A stretch of 64,000 nucleotides of DNA. Source: Bacteroides caecimuris. GTDB lineage: Bacteria; Bacteroidota; Bacteroidia; Bacteroidales; Bacteroidaceae. Each line of letters opens with the position of its first letter. Positions within the stretch are counted from its first letter, which is position 1. This document shows positions 53,039 to 60,864 of the stretch, in pieces. The translations under genes were made by a program, and so were the position numbers. The notes under the pieces are model-generated. The model was given only the letters and a program-made list of their open reading frames with translations, was not told the origin of the DNA and searched no databases. Where the stretch lies: NCBI RefSeq assembly GCF_001688725.2, contig NZ_CP015401.2:3224001-3288000 (forward strand). The letters are read 5' to 3'.

Positions 53039-53215
53039 ATGAAAGGTTTATTAAAGAACTTAGGATTGATATTAATCTTGGTCGGAGTAGTGATCCTGCT
53101 GGCTTGTTCCTTTACAGGAAATGTAAACAACAACGCCATCCTGGGTACTTCAGTAGTACTTGTAGTACTGGGACTCATTTCTTATATTGTTATTAATAAG
53201 AAGATCGCTGATTAA
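53039..53215 (+). CDS. 58-residue membrane protein
   Basis: ATG at 53039, stop at 53213-53215. Sequence starts MKGLLKNLGLILILVGVVIL and ends LISYIVINKKIAD, with two hydrophobic segments (about residues 7-25 and 34-53) separated by a polar turn FTGNVNNNAILG. Positive charges at both ends suggest N-in/C-in topology. A strong terminator follows 16 bp later, which supports a real gene. I recall similar small proteins in Bacteroides; function unknown. Confidence 0.75.
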   Translation: MKGLLKNLGLILILVGVVILLACSFTGNVNNNAILGTSVVLVVLGLISYIVINKKIAD

Positions 53216-53230
53216 TTTCGCAGAATCAAT

Positions 53231-53266
53231 AAAAAATCCCGGAAACGAATGTTCCCGGGATTTTTT
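53231..53266. terminator. Bidirectional terminator between the small membrane protein and rprY
   Basis: AAAAAATCCCGG (53231-53242) pairs perfectly with CCGGGATTTTTT (53255-53266), 12-nt loop. Confidence 0.92.
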
Positions 53267-53292
53267 ATTTGGAGTTATCTCAAACGCAATCA

Positions 53293-53994
53293 TTAAGATT
53301 CAACTTCCGGAGTAATCAGCTTATAACCTTTTCCGTGAATATTGATAATTTCGATTGAATCATCTTCTTTCAAATGCTTACGCAATTTTGTGATATACAC
53401 ATCCATGCTACGGGCATTGAAATAGTTATCATCAATCCAGATTGTTTTCAGAGCAAAGTCACGTTGCAAAATCTCATTGGCATGTGCGCAAAGCAATCCG
53501 AGTAGCTCAGACTCTTTGGTAGTCAGCTTAGTTTGTTTGCCTTCTGACGACAGAATTTGTTTCTGTGTGTCAAAAGTAAACTTACCAATCTTATAGATAT
53601 TGCTTTCTTTGTTCTTCTTTCCACGAACACGTCTCAAGATTGCTTCAATTCTGAATGTCAATTCTTCCATACTAAACGGTTTGGTGATATAATCATCCGC
53701 ACCGATTTTAAAGCCTTCCAAGATATCTTCTTTCAGCGTTTTAGCCGTCAGGAAGATAATAGGAATTTCAGCATTTGCTGCACGGACATCCTGTGCCAGT
53801 GTGAAGCCGTCTTTTTTAGGCATCATCACGTCAAACACGCACAAGTCATATTTATTCTTCAAGAAAGCCTTATAACCGGCTTCTCCATCAGGATATAACT
53901 CAGCAGAATAACCTTTTGCCTGTAGATATTCTCTTAAAAGCATGCCAAGATTTTCGTCATCCTCGCATAATAAAATACGCAGTTTCTCGTCCAT
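53293..53994 (-). CDS. rprY: OmpR-family response regulator RprY
   Basis: 233 residues. Receiver domain with acidic pair CEDDEN, phosphoacceptor Asp in YDLCVFDVMMPKKDGFTLAQ near residue 55, TAKTLKEDILEGFKIGADDY and KPF. C-terminal winged helix (LTTKESELLGLLCAHANEIL near 160; RSMDVYITKLRKHLKEDDSI near 195). Matches RprY of B. fragilis, a regulator tied to stress and metabolic responses. One base pair separates it from the kinase gene. Confidence 0.92.
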   Translation of the reverse strand: MDEKLRILLCEDDENLGMLLREYLQAKGYSAELYPDGEAGYKAFLKNKYDLCVFDVMMPKKDGFTLAQDVRAANAEIPIIFLTAKTLKEDILEGFKIGADDYITKPFSMEELTFRIEAILRRVRGKKNKESNIYKIGKFTFDTQKQILSSEGKQTKLTTKESELLGLLCAHANEILQRDFALKTIWIDDNYFNARSMDVYITKLRKHLKEDDSIEIINIHGKGYKLITPEVES

Positions 53995-53995
53995 A

Positions 53996-55552
53996 TCAAT
54001 TATTTTTTAATAAAGGTAATGCAATAATAAATTTAGTTCCCACGTTCAGGTCGCTTTCCGCCCGGATGGTCCCCTTATGATCCAATATAATTTTTCTCAC
54101 ATAAGCCAATCCCAGTCCAAAGCCCTTCACATCGTGCAGATTACCCGTATGTACACGATAGAACTTTTCAAATATCTTTTTCAGGTTCTCTTTTTTGATA
54201 CCGATACCATTATCCTGTATCGAAATCATCAGTTTACCCGACTCATTCCACGTTCTCACTTTCAGTTCCAGATCCTCTTCCGGTTTCTTATATTTCACCG
54301 CGTTATCCATCAGATTAAAGATTACATTCGTGATATGCATCTCATCTGCAAATATAACAGGATCGGTAGCCTCAAGGTTCGATGTTATCTTACCATTATA
54401 TCGTTCCACTTTCAGCGCAAAGGTATTGATAACTCCTGATATTAATTCATTCGCATCAATCTCCTTCATCTTCAAAGTTGCCTTCTGACGTTCGAACATC
54501 GACATCTGGAGCACTTTTTCCACCTGGAAACGCAAGCGCTTGGTTTCATCATTAATCACTCCCGATATATGCTGAAACATCTGTGGAGATTTTCCCACCG
54601 CCGGATCTTTCAACATCTGGGCTGCTAATGAAATGGTAGATATCGGTGTTTTAAATTCGTGCGTCATATTATTGATAAAGTCATTCTTCATCTCCGTCAG
54701 TTTCTTTTGCCGGAATACGATATAAATCGTAAAGATGAATGTCACTAACAATACCAGTGTAAATATCAGCGACGGAATCATGAAACTGATGGAGTCAAAT
54801 ATATAATCTTTCTTCCCCGGAAAGTGTACTTTCAAGATACTCATTTTTGCAGGCGGATCATTCTTAAACAATGCCTGCTGATAAGCGTCTTCACTCCCCT
54901 TTGCCTCATAATCCGCACAACGGTAGACTTCCCTTCCGTCTTTATCAATCACCGTAAAGTGATAAGGCAAATCTATACTATTATTATATAAACTCGATTT
55001 CAGATAGTCATCCAGTTCTTTAAACCGTACTCTGTCTCCAATCGACTTGTCACTTCCCCGATAAATCATCTGCCAGGCCACTTCATCGAGTAATGCCCGC
55101 TGATACATATACCGATTCTTGATGGCTTCCACCAATGAACGCGAAGTTTCCGGAATAGTCTTTGTCCCCCTGTAAGGAGAAATCATAGCCTTCGGAAGCT
55201 CGGAGGGCTTAGTGGTCATCACTTTCAGCTCAAAATCCGAATATACTTTTCCATCCTTAGACTTCACCGTAAACCGCTGCGTCTGCTGAATCAAGTTGTC
55301 TTGTTGTATGGAAGCATTATTCGCAATCAGTGCTTTTCTTTCCGCTTCTGAAATATCTTCGATCAACCAACGTCTGGTCTCTGCATATTCCACATCCTTG
55401 GAAACCTGATCCAAGCTATTGCGTACAGCCGAATCAAACTGTTCCTTCCGGGTTTTCATCATTTCCTCTATATAACTTACCTGCAAATACAGCAAGCTAA
55501 GGAAGGAAAGCCCCATTACAATACCTAATATCCAAATTGTTGACTTCTTCAT
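53996..55552 (-). CDS. rprX: Sensor histidine kinase RprX
   Basis: 518 residues. First membrane helix (TIWILGIVMGLSFLSLLYLQ), a periplasmic sensor region of about 230 residues, second helix (FMIPSLIFTLVLLVTFIFTI near 265). HisKA H-box NDFINNMTHEFKTPISTISL near 295, N-box NVIFNLMDNAVKYK near 405, G1 ISIQDNGIGIKKENL, G2 GFGLGLAYVRKI. Phosphorylates RprY; the signal is unknown. Leader about 134 nt from the -7 box at 55692, with short direct repeats next to the start codon. Confidence 0.92.
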   Translation of the reverse strand: MKKSTIWILGIVMGLSFLSLLYLQVSYIEEMMKTRKEQFDSAVRNSLDQVSKDVEYAETRRWLIEDISEAERKALIANNASIQQDNLIQQTQRFTVKSKDGKVYSDFELKVMTTKPSELPKAMISPYRGTKTIPETSRSLVEAIKNRYMYQRALLDEVAWQMIYRGSDKSIGDRVRFKELDDYLKSSLYNNSIDLPYHFTVIDKDGREVYRCADYEAKGSEDAYQQALFKNDPPAKMSILKVHFPGKKDYIFDSISFMIPSLIFTLVLLVTFIFTIYIVFRQKKLTEMKNDFINNMTHEFKTPISTISLAAQMLKDPAVGKSPQMFQHISGVINDETKRLRFQVEKVLQMSMFERQKATLKMKEIDANELISGVINTFALKVERYNGKITSNLEATDPVIFADEMHITNVIFNLMDNAVKYKKPEEDLELKVRTWNESGKLMISIQDNGIGIKKENLKKIFEKFYRVHTGNLHDVKGFGLGLAYVRKIILDHKGTIRAESDLNVGTKFIIALPLLKNN

Positions 55553-55561
55553 AGCAACAAA

Positions 55562-55586
55562 ATTAACACTCCCTAATTAACACTCC
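55562..55586. repeat. Two direct repeats in the rprX leader
   Basis: ATTAACACTCC at 55562-55572 and again at 55576-55586, period 14. On the minus strand this reads GGAGTGTTAAT twice, ending 9 bp before the rprX ATG. Confidence 0.7.
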
Positions 55587-55691
55587 TAATGCATTAACTT
55601 GATTTAACCGGAACTTCCCGGAAATTAACCGTAAGGAGCTATTTAGGTTGTATTCTGATTACTACAACAATAAAACCCCTCCTTTGGTTTG

Positions 55692-55699
55692 CAAATTTA
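55692..55699 (-). promoter_or_regulatory. -7 element for rprX-rprY
   Basis: TAAATTTG on the minus strand, exact TAnnTTTG, about 140 bp before the rprX ATG. Confidence 0.5.
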
Positions 55700-55756
55700 A
55701 TAAAAAATTAAATTTTCACCTTGTGTTTTTCCATCTTTATTAATCATAGTTAAACA

Positions 55757-55794
55757 AAAACTGCCCCCTTTTACTTAAAAAAGACGGCAGTTTT
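55757..55794 (-). terminator. Terminator after fusA2
   Basis: On the minus strand AAAACTGCC (55794-55786) pairs with GGCAGTTTT (55765-55757), followed by TGTTTAAC; about 90 bp after the fusA2 stop. The rest of 55587-55883 shows no gene. Confidence 0.7.
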
Positions 55795-55883
55795 AACGTT
55801 TTAGTTGATTCTTTATGCCTAACAGATAATAAATACCGAATATTATAGTGAATATTCAATCAATTATCACCTATCATTTATAC

Positions 55884-58040
55884 TTATTCTTCAGTTTGTT
55901 TAGCTTCAAAGTCCTTCATTAACTTATCTTGAACGTCCGTCGGCACAAGCTCATAACTAGAGAATTTCATAATGAACGAAGCACGTCCGCCTGTGAGAGA
56001 GCTAAGCGCCGTAGAATAAGACGACATTTCTTTCAAAGGTACTTTCGCAACCAGTTTCTCAAAACCTTTCTCGCTACTCATCCCCATAATCATGGCACGA
56101 CGTCCCTGAAGATCTCCCATCACATCTCCCATCCTATCAGACGGAACGAACACTTCCACATCATAAATCGGTTCCAGAATTTTCGGACCGGCGTTTTTGA
56201 AGGCTTCACTAAAGGCATTACGTCCGGCAAGCATAAAGGAGATTTCATTCGAATCTACCGGGTGCATCTTACCATCGTAAACAATAACGCGCACGTCACG
56301 AGCATACGACCCCGTCAACGGTCCTTGCTCCATACGAGACATAATACCTTTCATAATAGCAGGCAAGAAGCGGGCATCGATAGAGCCACCAACGATACTG
56401 TTAACAAACACCAGTTTACCACCCCATTCCAATGGTATCTCTTCCGTACCTCTCACGGTAATCTTAAATTCCTGTCCATTGAACTTATACGTTTCAGGTA
56501 TAGGCATACCTTCTTTATAAGGTTCTACGATCAGGTGAACTTCACCAAACTGACCGGCACCACCAGACTGTTTCTTATGCCGATAGTCGGCACGGGCAGC
56601 TTTGGTAATCGTTTCACGATACGGAATCTTCGGCTCTTCATATTTTACTTGAAGTTTTTCGTTGTTTTCCAAACGCCATTTCAATGTACGAAGATGGAAT
56701 TCTCCCTGACCGTGTACCAAAGTCTGTTTCAGTTCTTTTGATTGCTCGATCACCCAGGTAGGATCTTCTTCACGCATACGATTCAAGATACTCATCATCT
56801 TTTCCACATCCGATTCATTCACCGGCTTAATGGCACGGGTATATTTAGAGTTTGGATATTTGATAAAATTGAATTTGTAGTCGCAATCCTTACCATTCAG
56901 CGTATTACCGGTTTTCACGTCTTTCAGTTTCACGGCAGCACCGATATCACCGGCCTGCAATTCTTCCACTTTGACACGATTACCACCGGCTACCACATAG
57001 ATTTGCGCGATACGTTCCTTCGAACCACGGTTGGCATTCAGCAAATCGTCCCCCTCATGAACTTTACCGCTCATTACTTTAAAATAGGAAACTTCACCGA
57101 TATGCGGCTCCACACTTGTCTTGAAGAAATAAAGAGATTCCGGTCCATTGGAGTCCGGAGCCACTTCTTTACCTTCCGTATTCTGTACCTTCGGCATTTC
57201 AGATACAAAAGGAACAACGTTGCCCAAGAATTCCATCAAGCGGCGAACCCCCATATCTTTACCTCCGCAGACGCAGAATACAGGGAACATACCTCTGGCG
57301 ATCAATCCCTTACGGATACCTTCACGCATTTCGTCTTCTGAGAGGGAATCTTGCTCGAAGAATTTCTCCATCAGATTTTCATCATTCTCGGCAGCAGCTT
57401 CTACCAATGCTTTGTGCATTTCCATAGCCTTATCCATTTCTTCTGCCGGAATATCTTCGATTGTCGGAGCCCCTCCTTCGGGTTTCCACGAGTATTTCTT
57501 CATCAACAATACATCGATCAGCGCATTAAAGCCCGGACCGGTAGTTATCGGATATTGAATGGGAACAATCTTAGAGCCGTATGCCTCTTTCAGCTGTTCG
57601 AGGATATTATCATAGTCGCATTTTTCATTATCAAGCTGGTTGACTAGAAAAATAACAGGTTTATTCAGCTTTTCTGTATAACGGAAGTGATTTTGTGTAC
57701 CGACTTCGACGCCGTATTGGCCATTGAGAAGGATGATTGCTGTGTCGGTCACATTTAGTGCAGTCACTGTACTGCCTACGAAGTCGTCCGAGCCCGGACA
57801 GTCAATAATATTAAGTTTTTTATTATTCCATTCTACATGGAGAACGGTGGAGAAAACGGAGTAACCATACTCTTGTTCAACAGGGAAATAATCGCTCACG
57901 GTATTTTTGGCGGCAACAGTTCCGCGACGTTTTATAACTCCACTCTCGAAAAGCATCGCTTCCACGAGAGTGGTTTTCCCAGCGCCAGAACTACCTAACA
58001 AGGCTATGTTCTTGATTTCATTTGTCTGATATACTTTCAT
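55884..58040 (-). CDS. fusA2: Elongation factor G paralogue EF-G2
   Basis: 718 residues with the full EF-G domain order (G domain, II, III, IV, V). Domain IV has YRETITKAARADYRHKKQSG and VVGGSIDARFLPAIMKGI-like sequence near 560. The GTPase motifs are degenerate: P-loop GSSGAGKTT at 16-24 instead of AHIDAGKTT, switch I lacks RGITI, DTPGHVDF is DCPGSDDF at 80-87 so the catalytic His is Ser84, and NKMD is NQLD at 134-137. This matches B. thetaiotaomicron EF-G2, reported to support translation without GTP hydrolysis and to be needed for gut colonisation, under the control of the carbohydrate regulator Cur (BT4338), as I recall. Single gene with an upstream palindrome. Confidence 0.95.
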   Translation of the reverse strand: MKVYQTNEIKNIALLGSSGAGKTTLVEAMLFESGVIKRRGTVAAKNTVSDYFPVEQEYGYSVFSTVLHVEWNNKKLNIIDCPGSDDFVGSTVTALNVTDTAIILLNGQYGVEVGTQNHFRYTEKLNKPVIFLVNQLDNEKCDYDNILEQLKEAYGSKIVPIQYPITTGPGFNALIDVLLMKKYSWKPEGGAPTIEDIPAEEMDKAMEMHKALVEAAAENDENLMEKFFEQDSLSEDEMREGIRKGLIARGMFPVFCVCGGKDMGVRRLMEFLGNVVPFVSEMPKVQNTEGKEVAPDSNGPESLYFFKTSVEPHIGEVSYFKVMSGKVHEGDDLLNANRGSKERIAQIYVVAGGNRVKVEELQAGDIGAAVKLKDVKTGNTLNGKDCDYKFNFIKYPNSKYTRAIKPVNESDVEKMMSILNRMREEDPTWVIEQSKELKQTLVHGQGEFHLRTLKWRLENNEKLQVKYEEPKIPYRETITKAARADYRHKKQSGGAGQFGEVHLIVEPYKEGMPIPETYKFNGQEFKITVRGTEEIPLEWGGKLVFVNSIVGGSIDARFLPAIMKGIMSRMEQGPLTGSYARDVRVIVYDGKMHPVDSNEISFMLAGRNAFSEAFKNAGPKILEPIYDVEVFVPSDRMGDVMGDLQGRRAMIMGMSSEKGFEKLVAKVPLKEMSSYSTALSSLTGGRASFIMKFSSYELVPTDVQDKLMKDFEAKQTEE

Positions 58041-58102
58041 AATATATAAGATTTTAGTAATTACTCAGTATGTTTCTCACATACCATTTATTTAGTGGTC
58101 CG

Positions 58103-58170
58103 CAAATTAGGGATTAATTTTGGGAAAGGCAACACTTACGGCAGTGTTACTAAACAATGTTATGTAACAC
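58103..58170 (-). promoter_or_regulatory. Probable fusA2 promoter with upstream dyad
   Basis: On the minus strand CTAATTTG at 58110-58103 is an imperfect -7 element. Upstream, GTGTTAC (58144-58150) and GTAACAC (58164-58170) form an inverted repeat centred at 58157, about 60 bp before the predicted start. A tighter dyad TGTTATGTAACA lies at 58158-58169. This is a typical activator position. Confidence 0.4.
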
Positions 58171-58404
58171 CCCTTTATCGTGAACCTTTGTTTCAAGACA
58201 TATCTCTTCTTATAAAGTTGAAAATAGCAAAGACATCTTGCACCTTGCACTTTTATCCCTTAACCATCTGTTATATAATAAATTGCAGAGTGTAAAATAG
58301 GGTGACAGATGTGTGTAAGATACTTTTATCTTGCACACATCTATTGTCCGGTGATTACTTGCCGGTTAATTTGCCGGATAGCAGTAGTTTCATTCTGTTT
58401 CAAT

Positions 58405-58492
58405 TGCTTGAAACAAAGTGTTCATAGGCTTGAAACAATGTGTTCAACTGCTTGGAACAATGTGTTACAATGTAATGAAACACATTGTTTGC
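58405..58492. repeat. Phased dyad array, four 22-bp units, upstream of hemW
   Basis: Units start at 58405, 58427, 58449 and 58471. Cores: GAAACAAAGTGTTC, GAAACAATGTGTTC, GGAACAATGTGTTA, GAAACACATTGTTT; each is itself a GAACA-N3-TGTTC-type dyad, and unit 4 is inverted in its centre. It lies between the divergent fusA2 and hemW genes. Apart from this array and the fusA2 promoter, 58041-58607 shows no other gene. Confidence 0.85.
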
Positions 58493-58607
58493 CTACATTC
58501 ATTTCACTCATAACCGTATAAAAACAAAGTTATTCGACAAACAGTCTTTTGATATATCGGATAATAATCTTACTTTTACACCCGCAAAATCCCAAACCGA
58601 CATCATT

Positions 58608-59738
58608 ATGGCAGGTATTTATCTCCACATCCCTTTCTGCAAGACCCGTTGCATCTATTGTGATTTTTATTCGACCACACGAAGCGAACTGAAAGCGCGC
58701 TACATACAGGCTCTCTGCCAGGAGTTGGAGATGCGGAAAGCGTATTTGAAAGGAGAACGCATTGAAACCGTTTACTTCGGCGGCGGCACCCCCTCGCAAC
58801 TGGAGGAAGAGGATTTCAAACAAATATTCGGCACTCTGCAAGCGTGTTACGGGATGGAACACTGTTACGAAATTACCTTAGAAGCCAACCCCGACGACTT
58901 ATCGGTCCCATACATGCAAATGCTGTCTACCCTCCCCTTCAACCGCATCAGCATGGGTATACAGACTTTCGACGATGCCACACTCACATTGCTGAAACGA
59001 CGTCACAACGCCCGCACCGCCATCGAAGCCGTAAGCAGATGCCGGCAAGCCGGATTTGACAACATCAGCATCGACCTTATATATGGACTTCCGGGTGAAA
59101 CGAAGGAGCGATGGGAGAACGACCTCCGACAAGCCATCGACCTACAGGTAGAGCACATCTCCGCCTATCACCTGATTTACGAAGAAGACACACCTATATA
59201 TAGTATGTTGAAGCAGCACCAAGTGTGCGAAGTAGACGAGGAGTCCAGCCTGGAGTTTTTCACGTTACTAATAGAACAGCTGCAAAAAGCCGGATTCGAA
59301 CAGTATGAAATATCCAACTTCTGTCGCCCCGGAAAGCACTCGCGACACAACACCTCCTATTGGAAAGGAATCCCCTATTTGGGCTGCGGAGCCTCAGCAC
59401 ACTCCTTCGACGGAACAACACGGGAATGGAACGTCTCCTCCATCGACCTATATATAATAGGTATAGAAGAAAACCGCCGCGCCTTCGAGATAGAACATCT
59501 CGACCCGACCACCCGCTACAATGAATTTATCATCACCACCATGCGCACCGCTTGGGGGACTCCTCTGGAACAACTGAAAAAAACATTCGGCAAGGAGCGA
59601 TGGGAATATTGCCTGAACATGGCAGCACCTTACCTGCAAAGCGGAAAACTGGAAGAACGCAACGGTGCTCTGTGCCTGACGCGCGAAGGGATTTTCGTTT
59701 CCGACAGCATAATGAGTGATTTACTTTGGGTAGACTAA
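58608..59738 (+). CDS. hemW: HemW-type radical SAM heme chaperone
   Basis: 376 residues from ATG 58608 (MAGIYLHIPFCKTRCIYCDF); the longer in-frame start at 58485 would begin inside the phased repeat array and is rejected. Radical-SAM Cys motif CKTRCIYCDF at residues 11-20 (CxxxCxxC), YFGGGTPSQLEEE near 60, and ISIDLIYGLPGETKERW near 150. C-terminal HemN-like domain. Formerly annotated as coproporphyrinogen dehydrogenase; HemW proteins act in heme trafficking rather than that reaction. The sigma factor gene follows after 19 bp. Confidence 0.92.
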   Translation: MAGIYLHIPFCKTRCIYCDFYSTTRSELKARYIQALCQELEMRKAYLKGERIETVYFGGGTPSQLEEEDFKQIFGTLQACYGMEHCYEITLEANPDDLSVPYMQMLSTLPFNRISMGIQTFDDATLTLLKRRHNARTAIEAVSRCRQAGFDNISIDLIYGLPGETKERWENDLRQAIDLQVEHISAYHLIYEEDTPIYSMLKQHQVCEVDEESSLEFFTLLIEQLQKAGFEQYEISNFCRPGKHSRHNTSYWKGIPYLGCGASAHSFDGTTREWNVSSIDLYIIGIEENRRAFEIEHLDPTTRYNEFIITTMRTAWGTPLEQLKKTFGKERWEYCLNMAAPYLQSGKLEERNGALCLTREGIFVSDSIMSDLLWVD

Positions 59739-59757
59739 CCAAACAAACTAAAAGCCG

Positions 59758-60312
59758 ATGACCGAATCAGAAGTAAGAAAGTTATTGCGGCAAATGAAGG
59801 AGCTGGATTCGCAAACAGCTTTCCGTGACTTTTACAACATGACTTACGACCGCCTTTTCCGCATTGCCTACTACTACGTGAAACAGGAAGAATGGTCACA
59901 GGAAATCGTTCTCGATGTATTCCTGAAACTATGGAAGCAACGCAACAATTTGCTCGATGTGAGAAACATTGAAGATTATTGTTTCATTCTCGTCAAAAAT
60001 GCTTCGCTCAATTATCTGGAAAAAGAATCAAGACATACGCTTATTCATCCCGATTCTCTGCCGGAGCCACAGGAACAGAGCTATTCACCGGAAGAATCAC
60101 TCATTAGTGAAGAATTATTTGCTCTTTACGTAAAGGCACTCGACCGGCTTCCGGAGCGTTGCAGGGAAGTATTCATCCGCATCCGTGAAGAAAAACAGAG
60201 TTACGCACAAGTAGCAGAAGAATTAGGCATCAGCATGAATACAGTAGACGCACAACTTCAGAAAGCAATCACACGACTCAAAGAAATGATTAGCCGGGCA
60301 GAAATATATTAA
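59758..60312 (+). CDS. ECF sigma factor, FecI/Bacteroidetes type
   Basis: 184 residues. Region 2: AFRDFYNMTYDRLFRIAYYY near residue 20 and VLDVFLKLWKQRNNLLDVRN near 50. Region 4: LPERCREVFIRIREEKQSYA near 135 and VAEELGISMNTVDAQLQKAI near 155, the -35-binding helix. Typical Bacteroidetes sigma paired with a FecR anti-sigma and a TonB receptor. It lies 19 bp after hemW and may read through from it. Confidence 0.93.
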   Translation: MTESEVRKLLRQMKELDSQTAFRDFYNMTYDRLFRIAYYYVKQEEWSQEIVLDVFLKLWKQRNNLLDVRNIEDYCFILVKNASLNYLEKESRHTLIHPDSLPEPQEQSYSPEESLISEELFALYVKALDRLPERCREVFIRIREEKQSYAQVAEELGISMNTVDAQLQKAITRLKEMISRAEIY

Positions 60313-60332
60313 CAATTATTTAGAAAAAGAGC

Positions 60333-60362
60333 GTAGGGAGTTTCTGTCACCCTCCGGTCTTT
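60333..60362 (+). promoter_or_regulatory. Candidate ECF-sigma promoter upstream of the lipoprotein/fecR/TonB genes
   Basis: GTAGGGAGTTT (60333-60343) and GGTCTTT (60356-60362) resemble, from memory, the two-part promoters found between Bacteroides FecI-type sigma genes and their target operons. No TAnnTTTG element is present here, so autoregulation by the preceding sigma is likely. Confidence 0.4.
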
Positions 60363-60402
60363 ATCAACAAATAAGTCAATCAATCACTAAAAAAGACAGA
60401 AA

Positions 60403-60837
60403 ATGAAAAAGCTAAATGACGCAAACATGGGAATCTTTGTCCTTCTTTCAGTTTGTCTGTGCCTGTTCTCATGCAACAATGACAACAACAATTTGCCCAA
60501 AGACTATGTAGGATTCGAACATTCGAAGGAAACAGTAGAATGTGAAGGAAACAAATCTGAGTGTGAATTGGAAATTAAAATTGTGGCGATGGAAAAAGCG
60601 AAAGAAGACCGGACGGTAGTACTTGCCGCACCTCCTCCGTTAATAGGACAAGCAGCAGTCATACAACTGACGGAAAAGAAAGTAATCATCAAAGCGGGCA
60701 AGAAGTCGGCTACGACTATCATTAAAATCTATCCCAAACAGATGGTATTGAATAAACAGAATGTTACTTTATCCTGCACTCCCCAATGGAAAGAAGGAGG
60801 AATCAGCAAACTGACCATTCTGTTGAAACGAAAATAA
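60403..60837 (+). CDS. Lipoprotein of unknown function between sigma and anti-sigma genes
   Basis: 144 residues. Lipoprotein signal LCLFSCNND (Cys24). The mature part looks like one Ig-like or Calx-beta-like beta sandwich: YVGFEHSKETVECEGNKSEC, ELEIKIVAMEKAKEDRTVVL, KKVIIKAGKKSATTIIKIYP, and VTLSCTPQWKEGGISKLTIL. Two Cys pairs could form disulfides. It sits 90 bp after the sigma gene and 27 bp before fecR, a place normally empty. It may bind the same ligand as the TonB receptor or act in signalling; unproven. Confidence 0.75.
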   Translation: MKKLNDANMGIFVLLSVCLCLFSCNNDNNNLPKDYVGFEHSKETVECEGNKSECELEIKIVAMEKAKEDRTVVLAAPPPLIGQAAVIQLTEKKVIIKAGKKSATTIIKIYPKQMVLNKQNVTLSCTPQWKEGGISKLTILLKRK

Positions 60838-60864
60838 CAGATCAAAAGTAATACAGAAAGAACT

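Noticed and set aside
55929..56741. 270-codon plus-strand frame opposite fusA2
   Set aside because: Antisense shadow of the EF-G2 gene; His/Arg/Thr-rich composition with no domain and no promoter.
58405..58492. CRISPR array
   Set aside because: Units are contiguous 22-bp repeats without unique spacers, and no cas genes are present.
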